DNA of 13,694 nt, taken from the NCBI GenBank assembly GCA_946187365.1, contig CAMHRD010000004.1:1-13694 (forward strand), written 5' to 3'. This DNA is from an uncultured Bacteroidales bacterium. Lineage in GTDB: Bacteria; Bacteroidota; Bacteroidia; Bacteroidales; UBA932. Shown here piece by piece: positions 7,701 through 13,694 of the stretch. The position numbers and the translations under genes are program-made. Below the pieces are notes generated by a model, which saw nothing but the letters and a program-made list of their open reading frames with translations, was not told the DNA's origin and searched no databases. How positions within the stretch are numbered: position 1 is the first letter of the stretch; the number at the start of each line of letters is the position of its first letter.

Positions 7701-8486
7701 TTAATAATAAAATATCGGGCTTAAATCTGCCTCGCTCAAATGGAGTGCAAATGTAGGAAAATTTTTCTTAACAAGCTCTTCAAGAACTTTGATTGCAGCA
7801 AGTTCGCTGAAGTGATGCCCCACGTCCACAACCATAAAACCCTCCGGGCAGTAGAAGTGATGGTGCGTAACATCCCCCGTAACAAGCACTTGCGCCCCCT
7901 TAGAGAGTGCATCACCTATTGAGCCCTGTCCGCCGCCGCTGCTGACCGCCACACGGCTTATTTTCTTCCCGACGGGTTTTGAGCACCTTACAACCGGAGC
8001 GCCAAAGGCTCTCTTAACTTTTGTGAGGAAACTCTTTGCCTCCAGCGGTTTTTTGAGGTTTCCAACACAGCCGAACCCTCCCTCTACCAGCAGCTCAACA
8101 TCTGTAAGTGAGAGCTTTAGAGCCATCTGGGTATTTAGTCCGCCCTCAGCCTTATCCAGCGGAGTGTGAGAGGAGTAAACTGTAATTCCCTTTTTTATTG
8201 CCAGCATAATGGCCTCGCTGCGCGGATCTCCCTTAAGAATGTTAAGACAAGGGTCATGAACAATGAGAGGATGGTGGGTGATTATCATATCGCACCCCTT
8301 GCTAACCGCCTCACGTACAACATCCAGGGTGCAGTTAAGCGCAATGAGTGCCTTGTTCACCTTTGAGTTGGGGTCACCAACGGTAAAGCCGCTGTTATCC
8401 CACTCCTCCTGGGTGGAGAGAGGTGCAAATTTTTCTATCGCTGAGGATATGTCCTTTGCAAGAATGCTAGTTCTCTTCCGGTCCAT
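7701..8486 (-). CDS. Nif3-like dinuclear metal centre protein (YbgI/YqfO type, short form)
   Basis: A 261-residue member of the Nif3 family, toroidal proteins with two metal ions per active site; often annotated as GTP cyclohydrolase I type 2, though the physiological reaction is unsettled. Metal-binding motifs are present: ITHHPLI (His71, His72), SSHTPLDKAEGGLN (His107, Asp111) and VDVGHHFSE (His224 or His225, Glu228). It lacks the central PII/CutA-like insertion of the approximately 370-residue form, so it is the short E. coli YbgI-like version. The ATG at 8486 lies inside the end of the merR-like gene (20-base overlap); no later ATG fits before the conserved AIEKFAPL stretch at 16-23. It ends 2 bases before the zinc-ribbon gene, a neighbour pairing that recurs in Bacteroidota. 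Confidence 0.92.
   Translation of the reverse strand: MDRKRTSILAKDISSAIEKFAPLSTQEEWDNSGFTVGDPNSKVNKALIALNCTLDVVREAVSKGCDMIITHHPLIVHDPCLNILKGDPRSEAIMLAIKKGITVYSSHTPLDKAEGGLNTQMALKLSLTDVELLVEGGFGCVGNLKKPLEAKSFLTKVKRAFGAPVVRCSKPVGKKISRVAVSSGGGQGSIGDALSKGAQVLVTGDVTHHHFYCPEGFMVVDVGHHFSELAAIKVLEELVKKNFPTFALHLSEADLSPIFYY
7748..7774 (-). promoter_or_regulatory. Weak candidate internal promoter before the zinc-ribbon gene
   Basis: TACATTTG (7755-7748) matches the Bacteroides -7 consensus TAnnTTTG and is identical to the box proposed for the M23 operon. A TTG lies 16 bases upstream (7774-7772), shorter than usual. It sits inside the end of the Nif3-family gene, about 50 bases before the zinc-ribbon ATG, next to an A/T-rich tract. 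Chance matches inside coding sequence are common, so support is weak. Confidence 0.3.
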
Positions 8487-8847
8487 CTTCCAAATCTGTT
8501 AGGATTTCAAATTCATCATCCGGGTTCTCGTCAGTTACCGCCAAGAGCTTGGCTCTTATCTGTTTAAGACGGCCAATCACCTCCAGGCGCTTGTCCTCTC
8601 CGGTGGCGTTCTGCTTCATTCTCAGCTTTGCCCCATCCAGAGTCATTCCCAAATCCTTCACAAAGTGGTGAATGAGTTTGAAATTTTCCACATCCTTTGC
8701 CGTAAAGAGCCTGTTACCCTTCTTGTTACGGACAGGCTTGATGAAGGCGGAAAAGGTGTCTGACCAAAACCTTACCAGAGAGGTGTTCTCTGAAAGAAGA
8801 GCGGAGACCTCTCCAATTGTATAGTATAATTTCTGACCTTCTTCCAT
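8467..8847 (-). CDS. MerR-family transcriptional regulator
   Basis: A 126-residue protein with an N-terminal MerR winged helix-turn-helix: YYTIGEVSALLSENTSLVRFW starts the recognition unit and NRLFTAKDVENFKLIHHFVKDLGMTLDGA forms the wing and second helix pair. The remaining 45 residues form a short, charged helical tail ending in acidic residues, with no recognisable ligand or metal-binding cysteines, so the signal is unknown. I chose the ATG at 8847; a TTG at 8856 would add three residues but lies at the end of a promoter-like box. The gene lies 28 bases after the second M23 peptidase gene and overlaps the Nif3-family gene by 20 bases. Because a promoter directly precedes it, autoregulation is plausible. 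Confidence 0.88.
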   Translation of the reverse strand: MEEGQKLYYTIGEVSALLSENTSLVRFWSDTFSAFIKPVRNKKGNRLFTAKDVENFKLIHHFVKDLGMTLDGAKLRMKQNATGEDKRLEVIGRLKQIRAKLLAVTDENPDDEFEILTDLEDGPEEN

Positions 8848-8853
8848 ACCCTG

Positions 8854-8885
8854 CAAAAATAGTCAAGAGAGAAGACTAATCCAAA
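8854..8885 (-). promoter_or_regulatory. Probable internal promoter for the merR-like gene
   Basis: TTTG (8885-8882), a 20-base spacer and TATTTTTG (8861-8854) match the Bacteroidota sigma-ABfr consensus TTTG-N19-21-TAnnTTTG. It spans the stop of the upstream M23 gene and the 28-base gap. Transcription would begin a few bases after the box, at or almost at the merR ATG (8847), predicting a leaderless or near-leaderless message. Confidence 0.55.
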
Positions 8886-9727
8886 GACTGACCGGAATTT
8901 TCGCTAATATGAATTGCGCGGCTGTATTCTGCCGGGGGGAGTGAACCAAAGAAGTATCCCGATGGGTTAAGGTGCCTCTCACCCAGTATGACCTCGTAGT
9001 GCAGGTGCGGAGTGAGTGACCTTCCGGTGCTTCCAACCGTTGCAACCGGCTGGCGGACCTTAACCGTATCATTCACCTTTACAAGTATCTCATCCAGATG
9101 GGCATACTTTGTTTTGTAACCGTTCAGGTGGTTGATAATGAGCACTCTGCCCTCATTTTTGTCCTCATACGTGGAGGCCTTCTCAACCACGCCGTCACCG
9201 GCTGCAAGAACCCTGTCTCCCAAGTCTCCGTAGATATCCAGACCCGGATGCCAGAGTACGCTCTTAAGGAACGGACTCACTTTTTTGCCCATTGAGGCAC
9301 CCAGTTTGTGGAGTTTGAAATTCTCCACCGGAACTATTGAAGGAATGTTACGGGCGCTGGAACCCAGATATGCCAGGTTGCCCTTTATGGAGTCTATGCA
9401 GAACTGCACCTCTGATGCCAGAGCGGTTGCCCTCTCAATGGAGATCTCCTCTCCGCTCTCCTCATCATAGAGTGTCTCCTGAGGCTCCGCTCCGAATATC
9501 ATTCTGTAAATCTCTCCGTCACGAGCCTGTAGAACTTTTATAGAACTGTCCAGGGAGGTGTAATTTGACTCTATGGTATCCAGGAATTTGGCACGCATAC
9601 GGTTAGCCTTAAGAAGCTGTGCGTCCTTACCAAAATATAGGATGTTGGCAAAGAGTATATAATAGATTACAGCAAGCGGAATACTCGCCAAAAAATATTT
9701 CAATATTTTCTTATTCCTCTCTTTCAT
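8876..9727 (-). CDS. M23-family murein endopeptidase, membrane-anchored (second of a tandem pair)
   Basis: Zinc metallopeptidase of the lysostaphin/LytM family, expected to cut peptide crosslinks in peptidoglycan or to activate amidases. The 283-residue protein has a short cytoplasmic N terminus, one transmembrane helix (about 11-32), a helical stalk (about 37-120) and the M23 domain in the C-terminal half. Zinc ligands are His160 and Asp164 (HPGLD) and His243 (HLHYEV, 241-246), with catalytic His210 in KYAHLD. It lacks the usual SxFGxRxxP loop before the first ligand: only SPFLKSVLWHPGLD is present, so the substrate groove may differ from its neighbour. It begins 1 base after the first M23 gene, to which it is paralogous with the same length. 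Confidence 0.92.
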   Translation of the reverse strand: MKERNKKILKYFLASIPLAVIYYILFANILYFGKDAQLLKANRMRAKFLDTIESNYTSLDSSIKVLQARDGEIYRMIFGAEPQETLYDEESGEEISIERATALASEVQFCIDSIKGNLAYLGSSARNIPSIVPVENFKLHKLGASMGKKVSPFLKSVLWHPGLDIYGDLGDRVLAAGDGVVEKASTYEDKNEGRVLIINHLNGYKTKYAHLDEILVKVNDTVKVRQPVATVGSTGRSLTPHLHYEVILGERHLNPSGYFFGSLPPAEYSRAIHISENSGQSLD

Positions 9728-9728
9728 A

Positions 9729-10580
9729 CTACTTTCCGCTTATAAGTCTGTCATACTCCTCCGGAGTCATTTTGTTGTCAAAGTAAATCAGAGGGTTAAC
9801 CTTGTAACCCATATATTCAACCTCATAGTGGAGGTGGGGTCCGGTACTCTTTCCGGTAGAGCCCATCAGACCAATCTTATCTCCGCGCTTAACAATGTCT
9901 CCAACGTGAACAAGGGTGGCTTTAAGGTGGGCGTAACGGGTCTTGTACCCGAATCCGTGGTTGATTACAATCTCATTTCCGTAACCGGTAAACTTAATAT
10001 CTACCTTTTCAACCCTTCCGTCTCCGGTGGCGTAGATTGGTTCACCCGGCTTTCCGGCCAAGTCCACTCCGGTATGCCCCTTAATGTATCCTGTCATAGG
10101 GTCCGAGCGGTAACCAAAGCGGCTGGTCAGTGTGATATGATTAAGGTAGAGAGGAGGAATGGATGGGACGCAGAGGGAGATTTTTCCAAAACTCTCCGCA
10201 ACCGGGTCGAGCTCGTTATAACTCTTCAGCTGCCTCTTTATCAGGTTATTGAGATTTTCTATCGTGAGATAGTCATAAGCGGGGAAGGTAACTGAATCCA
10301 TTCCGAAAGAGGGGCGGTAGATATTGTTGTCTCTCTGGCTGAGCTCCTGCAGGGCGGAGTAGACACGCTCCAATTTGTCTGCGGCAAGGGCCTGACGGGC
10401 GTCCAGCAAGGCGCTGCGCTGCTCCAACTGAATGCGGCGGGGAGTTTTAAAGCCAAAGAGCTCCGTATAGAGAAGGTAGTATACGACAAAGGCGGCCAGA
10501 CTCAATAAAAAGAGCCTGAATCCCTTGCCTAACATCTTCTGTAACGAGAGTTTATACCTTAACCTCTCCCAACTTAACAT
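9729..10580 (-). CDS. M23-family murein endopeptidase, membrane-anchored (first of a tandem pair)
   Basis: Zinc metallopeptidase acting on peptidoglycan from the periplasmic face of the inner membrane. With the start at ATG 10580 (MLSWERLRYKL) the protein is 283 residues: a basic N terminus, one transmembrane helix (about 19-41), a helical stalk with a Gln/Arg/Leu-rich coiled region (about 48-90) and a complete M23 domain. This has SRFGYRSDP (153-161), ligands His169 and Asp173 (HTGVD) and His251 (HLHYEV, 249-254), and catalytic His218 (RYAHLK). The start at 10580 leaves a 64-base gap to divergent alaS; the same frame is open further to 10760 but that would run through the promoter and antisense to alaS. 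This is the first gene of the leftward series and ends 1 base before its paralogue. Confidence 0.93.
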   Translation of the reverse strand: MLSWERLRYKLSLQKMLGKGFRLFLLSLAAFVVYYLLYTELFGFKTPRRIQLEQRSALLDARQALAADKLERVYSALQELSQRDNNIYRPSFGMDSVTFPAYDYLTIENLNNLIKRQLKSYNELDPVAESFGKISLCVPSIPPLYLNHITLTSRFGYRSDPMTGYIKGHTGVDLAGKPGEPIYATGDGRVEKVDIKFTGYGNEIVINHGFGYKTRYAHLKATLVHVGDIVKRGDKIGLMGSTGKSTGPHLHYEVEYMGYKVNPLIYFDNKMTPEEYDRLISGK

Positions 10581-10589
10581 TTCTTTTAC

Positions 10590-10597
10590 TATTTTTG
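10590..10597 (+). promoter_or_regulatory. Candidate -7 box for alaS
   Basis: TATTTTTG matches the Bacteroides -7 consensus TAnnTTTG. Transcription would start near 10602, giving a leader of about 40 bases before the alaS ATG. I see no matching upstream TTTG/TTG at the expected distance, so this rests on one box. The leader is too short for a T-box or a riboswitch. Confidence 0.45.
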
Positions 10598-10630
10598 TAC
10601 GTTTGCAGTCATCTGCAAAAACCGTACAAA
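10594..10630. repeat. Imperfect inverted repeat in the alaS/M23 divergent promoter region
   Basis: Outer arms TTTGTACG (10594-10601) and CGTACAAA (10623-10630) are perfect inverted copies, as are inner arms TTTGCAG (10602-10608) and CTGCAAA (10613-10619), around a 4-base centre TCAT. The only asymmetry is three extra bases (AAC, 10620-10622) on the right. The outer arms include the final TTTG of both opposed -7 boxes. It may be an operator for a dimeric regulator or a symmetric two-way promoter. Confidence 0.7.
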
Positions 10631-10655
10631 TGTAATAAGTTGATATGAATTCAAA
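10627..10655 (-). promoter_or_regulatory. Promoter for the leftward operon (M23 peptidases onward)
   Basis: TACATTTG (10634-10627) matches the -7 consensus TAnnTTTG, with TTTG (10655-10652) upstream across a 17-base spacer, slightly shorter than the usual 19-21. Transcription would begin near 10621, about 40 bases before the ATG at 10580. The upstream box lies within the first codons of alaS. This is the only intergenic promoter I see at the head of the twelve-gene series. Confidence 0.6.
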
Positions 10656-13263
10656 AGAGGTTAGAGAAGCGTTCCTGAATTTTTTCAGGGAAAAAGAGCA
10701 TACAATTGTGCCATCCGCACCTATGGTTGTAAAGAATGACCCTACGCTGATGTTCACCAACGCAGGTATGAATCAGTTCAAAGATATCTTCCTGGGGAAC
10801 AAGGCGGCCTTTGCAAAGAGGGCGGCAGACACACAGAAGTGCCTCAGAGTTAGCGGAAAGCATAACGACCTGGAGGAGGTTGGGCATGATACCTACCACC
10901 ACACCATGTTTGAGATGCTGGGAAACTGGAGCTTTGGAGATTACTTTAAGAAGGAGGCCATTGAATGGAGTTGGGAACTTCTCACCAAGGTTTACAAGAT
11001 AGATCCTAACCGCCTCTATGCCACAGTCTTTGAGGGATATGCACCGGACAACCTGCCGCTGGACGAGGAGGCAAGAGAGAACTGGTTGCGTTTCCTTCCG
11101 GAAGAGAGAGTCCTTAACGGAAACCGCAAGGACAACTTCTGGGAGATGGGAGAGATGGGACCTTGCGGACCTTGCAGTGAGATTCACATAGACCTCAGAG
11201 ATGACTCTGAGCGCGCTAAGGTTCCTGGCAGGGAGTTGGTTAACAAATCTGACCCTCTGGTTATTGAGATCTGGAACCTTGTCTTTATGCAGTTCAACCG
11301 CAAGGCAGACGGTACGCTGGAGAAACTCCCTCACAATAACGTAGATACGGGAATGGGCTTTGAGAGACTCTGTATGGCGCTCCAGGGAGTAAAGAGCAAC
11401 TATGACACGGACGTATTCACTCCGCTCATTGCCAAAGTCTCTGAACTTACAGGCAAAAAGTATGAAACCGCAGATGAGAACACCCGTGTTGCAATCCGCG
11501 TAATTTCAGACCACATAAGAGCCATCACCTTCTCCATTGCAGACGGACAGCTGCCCTCTAACGTTAAGGCGGGCTATGTAATCAGAAGAATTCTGCGCCG
11601 TGCCGTACGTTACGCATACACCTTCCTTCAGACCAAGGAACCGCTTCTTTATAAGTTAGTTGCAACGCTTGTGGAGCAGATGGGAGACTCCTACCCGGAG
11701 ATACGCAGCCAGCAGCAACTCATTGAGAAAGTGATTAAGGAAGAGGAGGAGACCTTCCTCCGCACCCTTGAGAGAGGAATACGCCTTATGGATGAACTGG
11801 TTGCCAAGTGCAAGCAGGAGGGCGGACGGGCAATTGAGGGTAAAGATGCCTTCCTTCTCTATGATACTTTTGGTTTCCCGATAGATCTTACGGAACTGAT
11901 TGCCAAGGAGAACGGCCTTACTGTAGATATTCCTGCCTTTGAGGTTGAACTTGGCAAGCAGAAGGAGAGAAGCCGCAATGCAGATGCAAAGAAGGAGGGA
12001 GACTGGGTGGTACTTGCAGAGGGTGAGACCCTCTTTACAGGATATGACAACTACATTGAAAAAGATGTTAAGATACTGCGTTACCGTGAGGTAAAGACCA
12101 AGGGTAAGACGCTCTACCACATTGTATTGGACAGAACTCCGTTCTATGCAGAGAGCGGCGGACAGGTTGGAGATACCGGAGTTTTGGAGTGCGGAGCGGA
12201 GAAGATTAACGTGGTTAACACCGTTAAGGAGAACGGCCTACCAATTCACATTACGGAGAAGATGCCGTCTGAGCCAACCGCTCTCTTTACCGCATCAATC
12301 AATGTGAAGAAGAGACATAGCGCCGCTGCAAACCACAGCGCAACCCACCTTTTGGATTATGCACTCAGAAAGATTCTGGGAACCCATATTGAGCAGAAGG
12401 GCTCCTTTGTAAGCCCTCAGATTCTGAGGTTTGACTTCTCTCATTTTGAGAAGGTTGCACCGGAGAAACTGAGAGAGGTGGAGAAACTTGTAAACTCCCT
12501 CATAAGAGAGGATCTTAAGAGAGATGAGATGAGAGATGTTCCTATTGAGGAGGCAAGAAAGAGCGGAGCGATTGCTCTCTTTGGAGAGAAGTACGGAGAC
12601 AAGGTGCGCGTTATCCGTTTTGGTGAGAGCGTAGAGCTCTGCGGCGGAACCCACATAGAATCTACCGGAAGGATTGGAATGTTTAAGATACTCTCTGAGA
12701 GCGCAATAGCAGCAGGTATAAGAAGAATTGAGGCAACAACGGGAGAGAATGTGGAGAACCTCATCTACGCCATGGAAGATACCATGGTTACAATGAGGGA
12801 ACTCTTTAAGAATGCACCTAACGTTGTTGAGAGCGCCAAGAAACTTTTGCAGGAGAATGAGGGCTTCAGAAAACAGGCGGAGCAGGCACTCAGGGAGAGA
12901 GCTTCACAACTTAAGGACAAAGTGAAGGAGAGCGCAGAAAAGATTAACGGTGTGGACTTTATACTGCTCAAGGGTCCATACATTGCAGAGGTATTCAAGA
13001 CCGTTGCGTTTATGCTCAAGGCAGAGTGCAGCAGCACGGTATTTGTTGGTGCTTGTACAGATGAGAGCAAACCTTCTCTCACTCTGATGTACACAGAAGA
13101 TCTGGTAGCCAAGGGAATGAATGCAGGAAAGGATATACGTGAGGCAGCCAAATTCATTAACGGAGGCGGCGGAGGACAGCCGTTCTTTGCAAGTGCCGGA
13201 GGAAAGAAGGCAGACGGTATTAACGAGGCGGTAGAGTTTATTAAGAACAATCTCAGCAAATAG
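10645..13263 (+). CDS. alaS: Alanyl-tRNA synthetase
   Basis: Class II synthetase that charges tRNA-Ala and clears mischarged Ser or Gly. The 872-residue protein is full length. The catalytic domain opens with MNSKEVREAFLNFF and includes PTLMFTNAGMNQFK (33-46), HHTMFEMLGNWSFGDYF (85-101) and GPCGPCSEIH (172-181). The tRNA-recognition domain holds IRRILRRAVRYA (313-324). The editing domain has all four zinc ligands, His564 and His568 (HSATH), Cys666 and His670 (CGGTH), the same numbers as in E. coli. The C-terminal DHHA1-type domain ends with the Gly-rich NGGGGGQPFFASAGGKK. The ATG at 10645 matches the family start. It is transcribed divergently from the M23 operon and is followed after 5 bases by the permease gene, so those two are probably cotranscribed. 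No frameshift or missing key residue is seen. Confidence 0.98.
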   Translation: MNSKEVREAFLNFFREKEHTIVPSAPMVVKNDPTLMFTNAGMNQFKDIFLGNKAAFAKRAADTQKCLRVSGKHNDLEEVGHDTYHHTMFEMLGNWSFGDYFKKEAIEWSWELLTKVYKIDPNRLYATVFEGYAPDNLPLDEEARENWLRFLPEERVLNGNRKDNFWEMGEMGPCGPCSEIHIDLRDDSERAKVPGRELVNKSDPLVIEIWNLVFMQFNRKADGTLEKLPHNNVDTGMGFERLCMALQGVKSNYDTDVFTPLIAKVSELTGKKYETADENTRVAIRVISDHIRAITFSIADGQLPSNVKAGYVIRRILRRAVRYAYTFLQTKEPLLYKLVATLVEQMGDSYPEIRSQQQLIEKVIKEEEETFLRTLERGIRLMDELVAKCKQEGGRAIEGKDAFLLYDTFGFPIDLTELIAKENGLTVDIPAFEVELGKQKERSRNADAKKEGDWVVLAEGETLFTGYDNYIEKDVKILRYREVKTKGKTLYHIVLDRTPFYAESGGQVGDTGVLECGAEKINVVNTVKENGLPIHITEKMPSEPTALFTASINVKKRHSAAANHSATHLLDYALRKILGTHIEQKGSFVSPQILRFDFSHFEKVAPEKLREVEKLVNSLIREDLKRDEMRDVPIEEARKSGAIALFGEKYGDKVRVIRFGESVELCGGTHIESTGRIGMFKILSESAIAAGIRRIEATTGENVENLIYAMEDTMVTMRELFKNAPNVVESAKKLLQENEGFRKQAEQALRERASQLKDKVKESAEKINGVDFILLKGPYIAEVFKTVAFMLKAECSSTVFVGACTDESKPSLTLMYTEDLVAKGMNAGKDIREAAKFINGGGGGQPFFASAGGKKADGINEAVEFIKNNLSK

Positions 13264-13268
13264 CATAA

Positions 13269-13694
13269 ATGGCTGAAAAACAGGAGCAAAAGCAACCGCT
13301 AACAAGAAGGGTTTCAGATGCCGTTGAGGGTTTTCTGAAGAGGCTCGGAGTAAAGACCCTGGACCTTTATATGTTCAAGTCTTTTCTGGGTCCCTTCATT
13401 ATGACCTTTGCCATAGTAACCTTCATTCTTATGATGCAGTTTCTTTGGCTCTACATAGACGAGCTTGTAAATAAAGGACTTACCTTCAGCATCATTGCTC
13501 AGTTTATGGCCTGGGGCTCCTGTACCCTCATACCTTACGCACTGCCTCTTGCAACCCTTCTGGCCTCCATTATGACAATGGGAACCCTGGGAGAGAACAG
13601 TGAACTTCTCTCAATGAAAGCGGCGGGAATCTCTCTGCAGAGAATCATCCGCCCGCTCAGCTATATTGCTGTGGTTATTGTAGTTGCAGCCTTC
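13269..13694 (+). CDS. LptF/LptG-family (YjgP/YjgQ) permease, N-terminal part
   Basis: Inner-membrane permease of the type that, with ATPase LptB, extracts lipopolysaccharide and passes it to the periplasmic bridge. The 142 visible residues contain the family signature: LDLYMFKSFLGPF (31-43), a first transmembrane helix (about 43-64), LWLYIDELVNKGL (59-71), a second helix around 84-104, and GENSELLSMKAAGISLQRI (108-126), the coupling-helix region expected to contact LptB. A third helix begins near 131. A hydrophilic N-terminal extension of about 28 residues precedes the usual family start; an internal ATG at 13371 is possible but would cut off conserved LDLY. LptF and LptG cannot be told apart from this portion. 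The gene starts 5 bases after alaS and runs out of the window in an open frame. Confidence 0.88.
   Translation, partial: MAEKQEQKQPLTRRVSDAVEGFLKRLGVKTLDLYMFKSFLGPFIMTFAIVTFILMMQFLWLYIDELVNKGLTFSIIAQFMAWGSCTLIPYALPLATLLASIMTMGTLGENSELLSMKAAGISLQRIIRPLSYIAVVIVVAAF

Noticed and set aside
8848..8856. TTG start at 8856 for the merR-like gene
   Set aside because: The TTG overlaps the end of the proposed -7 box and adds only three residues; the ATG at 8847 is the better start.
10602..10644. T-box or riboswitch leader for alaS
   Set aside because: The leader is only about 40 bases, without space for a specifier hairpin or antiterminator; T-boxes are also not typical of Bacteroidota.
10581..10760. 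In-frame extension of the first M23 peptidase to an ATG at 10760
   Set aside because: It would cover the divergent promoter gap and run antisense to the first 39 codons of alaS; the start at 10580 gives the normal layout and a length equal to the paralogue.
10651..11334. Long open frame antisense to the start of alaS, and similar ones at 1950-2492, 6210-6812 and 12765-13295
   Set aside because: They lie wholly or almost wholly within well-identified genes on the opposite strand, show no family resemblance, and have the composition expected of reverse-complement shadows.

Overview
This window comes from a member of the Bacteroidota, most likely the order Bacteroidales. The evidence is an rseC-rnfBCD cluster, a DUF3108 secreted protein, a CdsZ/DUF164-type zinc-ribbon protein beside a short Nif3 homologue, promoter boxes of the Bacteroides type (TAnnTTTG with an upstream TTTG) and weak Shine-Dalgarno sites. 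The genus cannot be fixed from the sequence. All genes look like ordinary chromosomal genes. I see no RNA genes, insertion sequences, CRISPR array, phage genes or transcription terminators, and no gene-free stretch longer than about 65 bases.

Layout: two transcription units diverge from a 64-base gap (10581-10644). Leftward on the minus strand runs a very tight series of twelve genes: two tandem M23 murein peptidases, a MerR-type regulator, a Nif3-family protein, a coiled-coil zinc-ribbon protein, a class III aminotransferase, replicative helicase DnaB, a secreted DUF3108 protein, an RseC-like membrane protein, then rnfB, rnfC and rnfD, the last cut by the window edge. Adjacent genes are separated by 1 to 36 bases or overlap by 4 to 20 bases, so they could share one transcript from a good promoter at 10627-10655, with a probable internal promoter before the merR-like gene. 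Rightward on the plus strand runs alaS (complete alanyl-tRNA synthetase), followed 5 bases later by an LptF/LptG-type permease cut by the right edge.

Together the leftward genes mix cell-wall remodelling, replication, amino-acid metabolism and the start of an Rnf ferredoxin:NAD+ oxidoreductase (ion-pumping respiratory complex). RseC and perhaps the DUF3108 protein sit at the head of the Rnf block. rnfG, rnfE and rnfA would be expected beyond the left edge.

The most notable points are: (1) the aminotransferase gene is split by an apparent -1 frameshift at a run of six T, with the true N terminus in a different frame from the rest; (2) the alaS/M23 divergent gap holds a long imperfect inverted repeat whose arms contain two promoter boxes facing each other; (3) the merR-like gene has a well-formed promoter that would give a leaderless or nearly leaderless message. 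No previously undescribed multi-gene system is evident.
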